DNA from: Oceanobacter sp.
GTDB lineage: Bacteria; Pseudomonadota; Gammaproteobacteria; Pseudomonadales; Oceanobacteraceae
Length of the DNA stretch: 64,000 nucleotides
Reading direction: 5' to 3'
Assembly (NCBI GenBank): GCA_002733645.1
Contig: NVWL01000019.1
Location: 1 to 64,000, forward strand
The stretch's first letter is position 1. Every line of letters starts with the position of its first letter. The notes under the pieces were generated by a model. That model was given only the letters and a program-made list of their open reading frames with translations, was not told the origin of the DNA and did not search any database. The translations under genes and the position numbers were made by a program. This document shows positions 19,301 through 27,288 of this stretch, one piece after another.

Positions 19301-19469
19301 ACTTAGAGATATGAGAGCCAATTCCCGCATCGGAACGAGACTCGAATTTTACAACGGTCCAATCACTGCCCAGAGTGGCTCGTTCAAAATCGTCATAAAA
19401 TACGTCTTTACGAGCGTGACTTAGTAAAGGAATTAACATTAACAAACAGATTAAAATTTTATTGTTCAT
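16329..19469 (-). CDS. mshQ: MshQ-like large secreted protein, first copy (DUF6701)
   Basis: 1046 residues with a signal peptide (LLMLIPLLSHA). The N-terminus contains two homologous modules of about 170 residues. Each has an FY-D-FER start, a SMYTCC motif, a DLTG strand and an F-x-IRFYQ-DGS end, and resembles a jelly-roll carbohydrate-binding or MAM-like fold. Then come Ig-like repeats rich in Ser/Thr/Gly with Cys pairs, and the DUF6701 C-terminus ending NRGHERLIYRKE. MshQ closes MSHA pilus loci and is thought to be a large exported or tip protein. A 386-base gap separates it from mshP, so it may have its own promoter. Confidence 0.8.
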   Translation of the reverse strand: MNNKILICLLMLIPLLSHARKDVFYDDFERATLGSDWTVVKFESRSDAGIGSHISKSGTRSMYTCCKEVSVTSRAIDLTGVNYAELNVWVRSGSDDYSEWPASSETMSIQVYLSNGTWQELVLYPGGGPSGGTEYNFMGKIPETAYHSGFRIRFYQPDGSGTSSNQKDFWHIDDVTVTDFEVGTTRTPLFYDGFERNFLMTPPSGSLTPDWSFNRVDGNFTSEISNHTAVAGSKSMYTCCGERYTTTRDIDLTGETFVEMEYWLRYGDDNFSGTDALTVGNYDSEDPSGNDHLQVQIYLANGTWRQVAFYEAELSLSGQAFWYKARVPDDAMHSAFKIRFYQEDGSVSSFRRYDMYHIDEVYVGTRDSLMPAVDHFRLSYGSSALTCNPHTVTIQACEDATCSSLYTDSVDVTLSPSGWVGGDTVTFTGGSTSIDFSRTTASTVTLGVASSTPSATGSGTLCSIDSGSFTSACGLTFATSGFIVDVPDFLSAKGETVTISAVKEGDAGEQCVPAFANVNKTVSLWSDYVLPTSGGIPVSVNSTAIGTSSGAATTQTLSFDASGQATPPLNYIDAGTMRLNVQYTGSGADAGLVMTGSGEFTARPAGMCVYPESSVACASPYNNCSVYKTAGQEFDLQVTAVAWESDVDSDLCLDNSATPNYSANDIPLTATLISPSGGRAGTFTPTDYDHAIGGMNSVASVESEVGVFTFSATPPLYQGAALGSVSSTSTVTYTSQATGRFIPDHFEISQVTAGTLVGTCPSPSGNLYSGETTTWGTAPEFRFTAHNVGHGITENYTQAGYQKLTASDITSELITPNTDGSATGTDALLLPITYAPQAATLTVSSAGMMDYEFNALDEITYSRSATSEVNAFNPDLDFTFPATVTEFISDSDGVRSTSDFAFTPDGSGVSVRFGRLWVEDSYGTETEDLIVPLRAEYFSDGGYLVNDSDNCTTWDAADASVDTRSAVLPSSGQLATGTTGNEGILLQAPDDVPGTPDTGEAILTFDAPAWLEGDYNNDGIFEDPSGTATFGLNRGHERLIYRKEVR

Positions 19470-19855
19470 AGGCTCTACTGCCTGAGTTTGCTAATGTACT
19501 TCACCAAACTCAATGCACCTCTTTTAAAATTTAACGTTTTCTATTAATAGTTTTAATGTAAATAAAACTTACAAACCGCATAAACAGTAACTAACATTGG
19601 TCGACTTATTTGAAACGCTAGATTATTTTAAATTTCGCCTCACTACATAAGAAAATAAAAAAATCCTCTTTGACATTGGCTAAGCAACCGTAACGAACTA
19701 CTTATGCAATATACCTACTAGTACTACATTCAATCACAGCCGTTTACGTTAAACAGTCGTATTTCTGTAATTACGTCGCCGTTTTTTTCACTACAACACT
19801 CGCTCAATGAATATTTGAGCCTTAAGAAAATATAACGCCACTATTCTCAGCTTTT
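19470..19855. other. AT-rich intergenic gap between mshP and mshQ
   Basis: 386 bases with long A/T runs and no convincing reading frame. A weak inverted repeat (GCTCAA 19802-19807 / TTGAGC 19815-19820) lacks a T-run on the minus strand. A promoter for the two mshQ-like genes is likely here, but I could not fix its elements. Confidence 0.4.
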
Positions 19856-20284
19856 TCATTTAACTCTTACTTCCAAAGTTCTTGTACTTTGATCCAAGAA
19901 AGAACCGCACTCACCGGTTGATCTCAAGGTAAAATAGTCTTCAGAGGCAACGTTGATGAGAGAGCACCTGACTGTAACTTCACAACCATTCAATCCTAAC
20001 GTGACGGCGGGAAATGTTTGAGTATAAAAAGGGTCCGTTGCACACGCCCGTCCTAATGAACCATCCGGTGGAATTAATAAGTTGAGGGATGCTTCAATAC
20101 CTGATTCCGCAGAAAACAAAGCTCGATGTGCCTGTACCTGCAACGCACTGGAGGAGGCCGCGTTATTTTGTAAAGACGCCATCGAGGAAATAATCACAGC
20201 CAACACAGTGATAACAAACAACGCCATGGGCAAGCCAAAGCCCTGCTGATGTACATACTTGTTAGCAACTCTATCAAGGGACAT
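19856..20284 (-). CDS. mshP: MSHA biogenesis protein MshP
   Basis: 142 residues with an N-terminal segment GFGLPMALFVITVLAVIISS, a prepilin-like hydrophobic helix (PilX-type minor pilin), followed by AHRALFSAESGIEASL, which is typical of PilX/MshP. Cys residues in the C-terminal part could form disulfides. It overlaps mshO by 11 bases and ends the minor-pilin gene series. It probably contributes to pilus priming in the inner membrane. Confidence 0.85.
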   Translation of the reverse strand: MSLDRVANKYVHQQGFGLPMALFVITVLAVIISSMASLQNNAASSSALQVQAHRALFSAESGIEASLNLLIPPDGSLGRACATDPFYTQTFPAVTLGLNGCEVTVRCSLINVASEDYFTLRSTGECGSFLDQSTRTLEVRVK

Positions 20285-21083
20285 TGACTACCCTCACTTG
20301 TTGCGACAAAGACAATGACTCACCGGTAGTAGGGTGCTGCAATACATACTCAAACACCACCAAACCATTGCGTGATAACGTCGGCGTTTGATAACGAAAG
20401 TCGAGCGAACCTACCGCTAAAGGAAAAGCGAGTACTGTGCGCCCTGCTGCACGATTGACCGGTAAAGAAGCCTTCAAGCTGGCAACGTTAGTGATAAATC
20501 CGTAATTTTGGTATCTATATAAGAAATCACCGTCTTGGCAGATCGCTTCAGGGCCAGAGGAAACAAAGAAGCGGCGCTCGGGAGAATCGGTAGGAAAGGT
20601 ATGAGCAGAGCCTAGCGTCACATCTATTTCTGCATTCCCCGCCGGAACACTACCGATATCAGGCGTAATCGGGCCGGGGTCAAGCTGGGCGTATAAATTA
20701 CCGGAAGGAATGGGGTACACCGACACATACCCACTCACGCTTTCGGTGAGTGAATAAGGAACCGCTTTGAAGGTAGTGACGGAAGAACCCACATTCAATG
20801 TGGTGTATGTTGAGGCCGCGACTACTGGCATAAACTCTATGCACTGGCCATCACTTGTCGTACGTATGCTGCCCGGCAGTGAATCACGAATAGCGCGACT
20901 AATCTGTTCGTTAACCACATAGCCAGCCGACCCAAGCTGTTGTCGTCCGGCACTTGAGACAAATCCTTGGCTGGTAGATTGAACAAATTGCATTGATATA
21001 ACCGCAAGTATTCCCGCAACAGAAATGGTTAATACCAATTCTATTAAGGTAAAGCCTTGCGTGTTGGAATGACGATAGTTCAT
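20274..21083 (-). CDS. mshO: MSHA biogenesis protein MshO (minor prepilin)
   Basis: 269 residues. The type III prepilin leader TQGFTLIELVLTISVAGILA has Gly-1, Phe+1 and Glu+5 for PilD processing. The length and the QQLGSAGYVVNEQISRAIRD segment are as in MshO/PilW-like large minor pilins. The start overlaps the mshD stop by one base (TAATG type), indicating coupled translation. Confidence 0.88.
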   Translation of the reverse strand: MNYRHSNTQGFTLIELVLTISVAGILAVISMQFVQSTSQGFVSSAGRQQLGSAGYVVNEQISRAIRDSLPGSIRTTSDGQCIEFMPVVAASTYTTLNVGSSVTTFKAVPYSLTESVSGYVSVYPIPSGNLYAQLDPGPITPDIGSVPAGNAEIDVTLGSAHTFPTDSPERRFFVSSGPEAICQDGDFLYRYQNYGFITNVASLKASLPVNRAAGRTVLAFPLAVGSLDFRYQTPTLSRNGLVVFEYVLQHPTTGESLSLSQQVRVVNVP

Positions 21084-21568
21084 CAGTAATTTCCTTTATA
21101 AACAGAAAATACACTGTCATTACCTATAGGATCAGTAATGGTCACTGTGACAAGCTTCGCCCCGTCGGTATTTACACCGATGGTGTCATCACACGCAACA
21201 TCAACACTGACCGTAAAACCTGCATAGTCCGCAGCTAAAGATGAATCAATTAATGCTGGGACTTCATTTGAAATTTCTGCAAAATCATCAACGTCATCGT
21301 AGTCATCTCGATTTTCACTATCATCAGTAATACGACACGCGCCAGTAAACGTCGGGGTACCATAAACACCAGTATCTTCATCAAATCGATGGCTCATTAT
21401 TTCATCAAGATATAATTGTGCGAGATCTAAGGCGCGAGTTTGCACCATAACGTCAGATGAACGACCAGAGAGTACAGAAAAAGATCTTAGTGATGCCACC
21501 ATAGCCACAGAGATGATGACAATGGTAAGGATCATTTCGACTAACGACATACCCTGCACAGACTTCAT
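21083..21568 (-). CDS. mshD: MSHA pilin protein MshD
   Basis: 161 residues. The prepilin motif is GMSLVEMILTIVIISVAMVA, with Met at +1 instead of Phe, seen in MshD-type proteins. The segment RALDLAQLYLDEIMSHRFDE is characteristic of MshD/PilV-like minor pilins. It lies between mshC (15-base gap) and mshO (one-base overlap). Confidence 0.88.
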   Translation of the reverse strand: MKSVQGMSLVEMILTIVIISVAMVASLRSFSVLSGRSSDVMVQTRALDLAQLYLDEIMSHRFDEDTGVYGTPTFTGACRITDDSENRDDYDDVDDFAEISNEVPALIDSSLAADYAGFTVSVDVACDDTIGVNTDGAKLVTVTITDPIGNDSVFSVYKGNY

Positions 21569-21583
21569 AAACTGGCTTCCCTG

Positions 21584-22048
21584 TCACGGTTGGCAGGTAC
21601 CGATATAAGAAAAGCCACTGTCTGCAATACACAAGCTATGGCTATTATCGGCAACAAAAGAGAATTGAGTACTGGTGCCCGTCTCGGCATTTTCATCAAA
21701 AGAAATGGACACAGAGCCACCATCAGATAAGTTAGAACCATTGATTGATAGTGTCGCTCCGGCGCGCTCTGCACGACGAGGATCAAACGAGTCGCCGCTC
21801 TGTGAAACAACAAATAACCATTCAGAGGACGTTTGCGAAATAACCAAAGAGACCGGCGAGCCGCTTATGACATTCGCCAGTGCTTTTTTTTGCGCCAAGA
21901 TGGCGGTAGAGACCAATTGTTCCCGTGCCCCCAACGTCGCAAAGCGGTCTGTTTTTAAAAACAAACCGCCTGCAGTGGCTGAGAGGATCGCGATCAAGGA
22001 GATCACGATCACTAACTCTACTAAGGTAAAGCCTCTCTGCTTAGTCAT
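21584..22048 (-). CDS. mshC: MSHA pilin protein MshC
   Basis: 154 residues from the ATG at 22048 (GAG six bases upstream). A longer frame exists but would bury the prepilin leader. MTKQRGFTLVELVIVISLIA is a textbook PilD substrate. The C-terminal region (HSLCIADSGFSYIGTCQ) has two Cys that could form the pilin D-loop disulfide. It follows mshA by seven bases. Confidence 0.88.
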   Translation of the reverse strand: MTKQRGFTLVELVIVISLIAILSATAGGLFLKTDRFATLGAREQLVSTAILAQKKALANVISGSPVSLVISQTSSEWLFVVSQSGDSFDPRRAERAGATLSINGSNLSDGGSVSISFDENAETGTSTQFSFVADNSHSLCIADSGFSYIGTCQP

Positions 22049-22055
22049 TTGTAAC

Positions 22056-22520
22056 TCAGCAACCGCTATCAACAACAGCGACCACAGGTGTACTAACCAA
22101 GGCTGTCGTATTATCAGCACCAATTGCAGTTGCAGAAGTGTATGTCACATTGCAATTAGTTTGTAACTCATACACTGCGTTTTCACCACCAGCTGCAGCA
22201 CCGTGTGTAATCGCATAGTCACCAGCAACCTGAGCCGCACTTGTAATTCCAGTTGCAACCGATTGAGGGTAGCCATTTACCATCAATATGGTAGCTCCTT
22301 CCAGCACCACTGAAGTACCCGCCGTGTCACCATTAGCTAGCTGCTGAGCATGTGCAATATTGGCAGCTGATCGTAGCGCTCCAGCCAATGCATTTAAACT
22401 TGCTTCTCTGGCTTGTTCTCCAAAATCTGCGAAACGTGGCAGAGCAAAGGCAGACAGCACACCGAGAATAACAATAACCATGATCAATTCGATCAGTGTA
22501 AAACCATTTTGTTTTTTCAT
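22056..22520 (-). CDS. mshA: Major MSHA pilin MshA
   Basis: 154 residues from the ATG at 22520, seven bases after AGGAG. The leader MKKQNGFTLIELIMVIVILG has Gly-1/Phe+1/Glu+5, followed by SAFALPRFADFGEQAREAS as in Vibrio and Shewanella MshA. The C-terminal half is small-residue-rich with two Cys (QTNCNVTY and the terminal SGC) forming the predicted D-region. It is the main structural subunit of a mannose-sensitive-haemagglutinin-type pilus used in attachment. Confidence 0.92.
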   Translation of the reverse strand: MKKQNGFTLIELIMVIVILGVLSAFALPRFADFGEQAREASLNALAGALRSAANIAHAQQLANGDTAGTSVVLEGATILMVNGYPQSVATGITSAAQVAGDYAITHGAAAGGENAVYELQTNCNVTYTSATAIGADNTTALVSTPVVAVVDSGC

Positions 22521-22537
22521 ATCCCGACTCCTGTGTG

Positions 22538-23041
22538 TTATCGGATGTTCCAACTCACGCGACCGGTGGTCGTGTTATAGTCAATAAAAAATTTGTCGTC
22601 ACTTGCCTTATGGTAGTACCGACATTGCCCTTCAATAACATTCACTTGAAAATCAAAAGTCTGATCATCATCAAAAGTCAGTGTCGGAACTTCTACATCC
22701 AACAGGCTTTTCCATAACCCTGCACAGCGAGCTGTCGTTGGTGCTGATAAAACGCTATCCGTGTCTTTTACTCTGCCTGATGGCCAACCAGATTCGGTTA
22801 ACACCATGTCAGCTAGTAAAGGACTGTTTGGGTCTGTCATCCATATTTCCCGGTAAATCATGGCTCCGGTTTTTATGGCCATAGCAACAGACTTAACATG
22901 CGCTTTGTGAGCCTCATCAATAAGATCCGTCAAACGGGGAACTAAAAATAGCATTCCCGCTGACATCACCATTAACGCGACGGCTGATTGAAGTAGGCTA
23001 AATCCCCGACTGCAATCAACGTTCAGCAACATCGTTGGCAT
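22538..23041 (-). CDS. Prepilin-like protein at the mshB/mshF position
   Basis: 167 residues. CSRGFSLLQSAVALMVMSAG is a type IV prepilin-like segment, but Glu+5 is replaced by Gln (G-F-S-L-L-Q), which is unusual and may alter assembly. The downstream part HKAHVKSVAMAIKTGAMIYR and ESGWPSG resembles MshB/MshF proteins encoded between mshG and mshA. I cannot decide between these two names. It begins the pilin operon, 17 bases before mshA. Confidence 0.65.
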   Translation of the reverse strand: MPTMLLNVDCSRGFSLLQSAVALMVMSAGMLFLVPRLTDLIDEAHKAHVKSVAMAIKTGAMIYREIWMTDPNSPLLADMVLTESGWPSGRVKDTDSVLSAPTTARCAGLWKSLLDVEVPTLTFDDDQTFDFQVNVIEGQCRYYHKASDDKFFIDYNTTTGRVSWNIR

Positions 23042-23063
23042 ATGTAAACCTTAGTTCAACACA

Positions 23064-23083
23064 GAAAAACCGTGAGCGGTTTT
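23064..23083 (-). promoter_or_regulatory. Leader hairpin before the pilin operon
   Basis: AAAAACCG (23064-23071) and CGGTTTTT (23076-23083) form a tight stem with a TGAG/CTCA loop, about 25 bases before the first prepilin gene. The T-run on the 3' arm makes it terminator-like on the minus strand, so it could act as an attenuator. Confidence 0.4.
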
Positions 23084-23160
23084 TACGAAATAAAACATTA
23101 ATAACGCAACTCAAAAATTCAGTTACAAAACGAGTTACATCATTGATATACATAAGATTT

Positions 23161-23190
23161 TTATTAAAAAAATGGCGACCATAGGTCGCC
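23161..23190 (-). terminator. Rho-independent terminator after mshG
   Basis: On the minus strand GGCGACC, a three-base loop and GGTCGCC (plus-strand 23190-23174) are followed by A then a run of T. It separates the assembly genes mshI-G from the pilin genes mshB/F-P. Confidence 0.8.
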
Positions 23191-23244
23191 AAGAAAGTCA
23201 GGTTAGATGTGAAATTTTTCGTGATAGAAACAATAGTCAGCACC

Positions 23245-24465
23245 TTAGTTGCCGGACACTGCGCCACTGAGTTCCCACACGGGTAAAAACACCCCTAGCG
23301 CCAGCAAGAGCACCAGAGCACCTAAGAAAACAAGCAAGATAGGCTCAATCGCATCGGCCAATTGTTTTAGCTCATAGTCGACCTCTTGCTCATAAAAATC
23401 AGCAACTTCATCCAATAACTTATCAATGGCACCGGTTTCTTCACCTACTGACATCATTTGCAACACAAGTGGTGTAAACAGGCCAGTTTGCATGGCGGTG
23501 TTGGTTAGTTGCTCGCCTCGCTCGACACCGGTCGCCATACTAGTAATGGCTCGACCTATGTAAAAATTTCCAACACTGCCAGCAACAATGGATAACGTGC
23601 TTAAAATAGGCACCCCAGCACTCAGCATCATGGAAAACGAGCGAGAGAAACGTGCCAGTGCAACACGTTCAAAAATACTGCCCAACAAAGGAATTTTGAG
23701 TTTGACCCTATCCCACCAAACAGCACCATCGTCTGTTTTTATAAACTGACTAAAGCCAATATACGTCAGCACAAGGCCGGCAAGCAGCATATGCCACCAG
23801 TTTTGCATAAATTCAGAAATACCAATTAATATTTGAGTCGCAAATGGGAGGTCTGCCCCCAACTTATTAAATACCGACGAAAAACTTGGAATCACAAACA
23901 TAGTAATAACAACCATCGCTATCGCCATCGCACTAATTACCATAATAGGGTAACGCAATGCAGATTTAACACGCTTACGCGTTTCTCGCTCCATCTCTAG
24001 GTGTTCAACTAACCGAATCAGTGCATGATCTAAATTACCGGTGCTTTCGCCGATATGAATCATACTAATATAAATAGGGGAAAATAATTGTGGATGCTTT
24101 TTAAACGCTGTGGCTAAGTCCGACCCCGATACAAGCTGATCACTAATTTCCTGTAATACAAAGGAAAGTCCCTTATTATTTGCGCTTTCACTTAACCCGG
24201 TTAGTGCTCGAATAATTGGTACACCAGCTTTTGTTAACGCATAGAGTTGACGAGTAAAAAGGACTAACTCTTCTGACGTTACCTTACCGGTGCTGGATTT
24301 CTGTTTATCCCCTTTAGCAGCACTTGAAGCATGCTGATTCACTTGAATTGGCGTGATGCCTTTTTGCATCAATTGCGAAATAGCCATATCACGACTGCCC
24401 GCTTGCAAGGTACCATCAACAGCACCACCTGCGGGGTTGCGCCCACGATACTGGTAAATCGCCAT
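23245..24465 (-). CDS. mshG: MSHA inner-membrane platform protein MshG (GspF/PilC family)
   Basis: 406 residues. The N-terminal AIYQYRGRNPAGGAVDGTL is the usual start of the GspF family. Two homologous cytoplasmic helical domains alternate with three TM segments (about 170-200, 220-240 and 375-400). The motifs FTRQLYALTKAGVPI, ARFSRSFSMMLSAGVP and GEETGAIDKLLDEVADFYEQE are typical. It anchors the assembly ATPase MshE. Its start abuts the mshE stop (one-base overlap). Confidence 0.92.
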   Translation of the reverse strand: MAIYQYRGRNPAGGAVDGTLQAGSRDMAISQLMQKGITPIQVNQHASSAAKGDKQKSSTGKVTSEELVLFTRQLYALTKAGVPIIRALTGLSESANNKGLSFVLQEISDQLVSGSDLATAFKKHPQLFSPIYISMIHIGESTGNLDHALIRLVEHLEMERETRKRVKSALRYPIMVISAMAIAMVVITMFVIPSFSSVFNKLGADLPFATQILIGISEFMQNWWHMLLAGLVLTYIGFSQFIKTDDGAVWWDRVKLKIPLLGSIFERVALARFSRSFSMMLSAGVPILSTLSIVAGSVGNFYIGRAITSMATGVERGEQLTNTAMQTGLFTPLVLQMMSVGEETGAIDKLLDEVADFYEQEVDYELKQLADAIEPILLVFLGALVLLLALGVFLPVWELSGAVSGN

Positions 24466-26180
24466 CAGTAATCCTCACCTTCTAATGTCGCAGACACCCG
24501 GAAGACTTCATCTAATGACGTAACACCTTCTCGTGCGTAATCGAGTGCAGACATCGCTAATGAGCGGAAGTAGCGAGACTTCACTGCCGCGTCTGCAAAC
24601 GCTTGATTATCATTGCTACGTAACGCTGAAATTAAATCACTATTCATTTCTAACAGTTCATAAATACCAATACGCCCTTGATACCCAGTGTTGTGGCAAT
24701 GATGACAACCACGACCGTGCTTGTATGCTTGTGCAGAACAGCCCACTTCCATCGTCTCTAGCCAAGCTTTCTCTTGGATGTCGGCGTCATAAGGCTGAGT
24801 GCAGTGAGGACAAAGCTTTTTAATCAAGCGCTGAGCTAATACAGCTCGCAACGATGAAGCCACAAGATAGGTATCGACCCCCATATCCATCAAACGTGCA
24901 GGAGCGGATAACGCATCATTGGTGTGTAGGGTGGATAGCACCATGTGACCAGTCATAGCGGCTCTTAAGCCAATTTCAGCCGTTTCTTGATCACGCATCT
25001 CACCGATCAATACGATGTCTGGGTCTTGTCGTAATGCAGCACGCAATACCGTTGAAAACTCCAGCCCAACCTTTGTATTTACCTGCACTTGGTTAATGCG
25101 GGGCAAGCGGTATTCAATCGGATCTTCCGCCGTAATAATTTTCTTTTCCGCCTGGTTTAACTGCGTTAATCCAGCATACAGCGTGGTAGTTTTACCTGAA
25201 CCTGTTGGCCCTGTTACCAAAATCAAACCGTGAGGACGCGTAATCAGGTATTCAAATCGTTTTTGTATCGCCGCCCGCATACCGAGCGAAGCCATGCTCA
25301 AAATCCCACCGCTCTGATCAAGTAAACGCATGACCACCGACTCACCAAACTGCACTGGCATGGTAGAAAGTCGGACATCAATATTGTGATTTCGCACACG
25401 AATATTAAAACGTCCATCTTGCGGTAAGCGCTTCTCGGATATGTCTAAACCAGACATGATTTTTAAACGTGATACCAAAGCCGAAGCCACACGCTTTTCT
25501 TTCATGATTTGCTCTTGCAGCTCACCGTCCACTCGTAAACGAATACGCAACTGAGTTTCTTCCGGCTCAATATGTACATCAGACGCTTTGACCTGGACGG
25601 CATCTTCAAACAAGCTTTGTAGTAAACGTACAACAGGCGCTTCAGAGGTATCAGAGCCAGATACGATGGCATTAATATCAAAGTCGCTGCTTTGTAGCTC
25701 ACCTTCTAGCTCACCCGCAATAGACGCCATTTGCTCTTGGCGTCTGTAAACGTTATCCAAAATAGACAGTAGGTCTTGTTCTTGAACAAACGCCGGTAAT
25801 ACGGGTTTTTTCAGAATGCGTTGCAGATCGTCAATGATCATCAAGTCAGTCGGATCAGCTAAGCCAACTAACATACCTTCTGGCTCTTCCGATAAAAGCA
25901 AAGCTCGGTAACGCCGCGCCTGTGTTTCTGGTAATTTTTGAATCAGAATGCTATCGAGACGAAAACGAGAAAGATCAATAAAAGGGTAACCAAAATAGTC
26001 TGACATTATTGCCAGAAATTTTACTTCGGTAACAAAACCAAGATCAGTAATCGCTTTACCTAATTTTTTACCCGAACGCTTTTGTTCGTATAAAGCTAAC
26101 TTCAATTGACTTTCATCAATTAAGCCTTTTTCGAGCAGTAAATCACCAATACGAACTTTTCGATTTAATCTGGTATCCAT
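24465..26180 (-). CDS. mshE: MSHA assembly ATPase MshE, c-di-GMP-binding type
   Basis: 571 residues of the GspE/PilB family. The Walker A motif is GPTGSGKTTTLYA, with Asp box (AEDPIEYRLP), Walker B (DPDIVLIGEMRD) and His box. A tetracysteine zinc module is visible in CPHC and CHHC. The N-terminal 70 residues (RIGDLLLEKGLIDESQLKLA, then LGKAITDLGF) match the MshEN motif, which in Vibrio cholerae MshE binds c-di-GMP directly. The pilus is therefore probably extended in response to c-di-GMP. Confidence 0.93.
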   Translation of the reverse strand: MDTRLNRKVRIGDLLLEKGLIDESQLKLALYEQKRSGKKLGKAITDLGFVTEVKFLAIMSDYFGYPFIDLSRFRLDSILIQKLPETQARRYRALLLSEEPEGMLVGLADPTDLMIIDDLQRILKKPVLPAFVQEQDLLSILDNVYRRQEQMASIAGELEGELQSSDFDINAIVSGSDTSEAPVVRLLQSLFEDAVQVKASDVHIEPEETQLRIRLRVDGELQEQIMKEKRVASALVSRLKIMSGLDISEKRLPQDGRFNIRVRNHNIDVRLSTMPVQFGESVVMRLLDQSGGILSMASLGMRAAIQKRFEYLITRPHGLILVTGPTGSGKTTTLYAGLTQLNQAEKKIITAEDPIEYRLPRINQVQVNTKVGLEFSTVLRAALRQDPDIVLIGEMRDQETAEIGLRAAMTGHMVLSTLHTNDALSAPARLMDMGVDTYLVASSLRAVLAQRLIKKLCPHCTQPYDADIQEKAWLETMEVGCSAQAYKHGRGCHHCHNTGYQGRIGIYELLEMNSDLISALRSNDNQAFADAAVKSRYFRSLAMSALDYAREGVTSLDEVFRVSATLEGEDY

Positions 26181-26183
26181 ACC

Positions 26184-27278
26184 TCACTCCAGAGTTTTTT
26201 GCTGATAACGAAGCCAGCTTGATTGCTGCTCGTTCAGTGAGTAATTTTCTTCTATGTGCCGTAACTCGCTTTTCGCTTGAGAGACCATCCCCGCATCAAC
26301 CAGTGCCTGTGTTTTCGCGATCGGCCACTCGACATTGCCCGGCTGAAGCGATGATAAGCGGCTGTATTGATCAACGGCATCGCTATATAGACCAAACATA
26401 TGAAGCCCAGGAGCAATAACACTTAACCAACTAATATTTCGGTTCTCGGAGTTAGATTGGTACACAGCATAAAATTGATCGCGCAACCCTTGCTCTAAAA
26501 ATATTCGCGCTTTCATCGCTTGATAATCAATAGCACCACTCAATTTTGATGCATTTTCAAGCTCTAATAAGGAAGCCTGCCAATCTCCATTACGATAATA
26601 AGCAACGGCTTTGACGTAATAATCTTCGGCGGAAGTTCTACGAGTAATGCTGGCCGTTGGGGTTTTCTCGCTGACTTTTTGGGTTGCTTCAACCTGTGTA
26701 TTTGACGGTGCTTTTTTGATGGCTGAAGAACTTGAAACTGTCTTCGTTTTTGTGTTTTTTTGTTCGGCCCCAAGCACAAGGTTAACGGCCTGATTGTCAT
26801 CTGAAATACTAGGGCTATTCACCGGCTCATCGACTAATTGGAAGAGTGCATCAGAAGAAACATCTGACACGTTAACCACCTCAGGCTCGACCAGTAATGC
26901 CAACGCAGATTCGGCAGGCGTCACTGATAGCAGCTCAGGTAACTCGTTGGTTGGTTCCAATTGAGTTGTTGGTTCAGTTGATGATTGCATGACCGTCCGA
27001 GCTGCCGTCTGAGAGAGCACGTTGGACTCTACTGCTTTAACGATGTTCGGTTCCGCCTCTGGTATGACGGGTAAAGGCGAAATTATCGTAATGGGCTCTT
27101 CGCTGCGAAAATAATCGCTGAAGTAAATAACTGATGCCGCGCAAACGATTGACACCAGTAGGGCTGGCCAAATAGCTAATCTCTGAACCTGATGCTCTTC
27201 TGCATATCCTGCGACTTCACCTGGCTGAAACTCTCGACGGCTATCGAGATCCTGTAGCACCTGATGTATAAGACTCAC
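26184..27278 (-). CDS. mshN: MSHA biogenesis protein MshN (TPR-containing)
   Basis: 364 residues starting at the GTG at 27278, which has AAGGAG six bases upstream. That start gives the familiar MSLIHQVLQDLDSRRE N-terminus, and an ATG seven codons earlier is less likely. One TM helix (about 38-55) is followed by a long Pro/Glu/Ser/Thr-rich periplasmic linker and a C-terminal TPR region (about 215-360). MshN is an inner-membrane scaffold protein of the MSHA machine. Confidence 0.85.
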   Translation of the reverse strand: MSLIHQVLQDLDSRREFQPGEVAGYAEEHQVQRLAIWPALLVSIVCAASVIYFSDYFRSEEPITIISPLPVIPEAEPNIVKAVESNVLSQTAARTVMQSSTEPTTQLEPTNELPELLSVTPAESALALLVEPEVVNVSDVSSDALFQLVDEPVNSPSISDDNQAVNLVLGAEQKNTKTKTVSSSSAIKKAPSNTQVEATQKVSEKTPTASITRRTSAEDYYVKAVAYYRNGDWQASLLELENASKLSGAIDYQAMKARIFLEQGLRDQFYAVYQSNSENRNISWLSVIAPGLHMFGLYSDAVDQYSRLSSLQPGNVEWPIAKTQALVDAGMVSQAKSELRHIEENYSLNEQQSSWLRYQQKTLE

Positions 27279-27288
27279 ACTACGCTCC

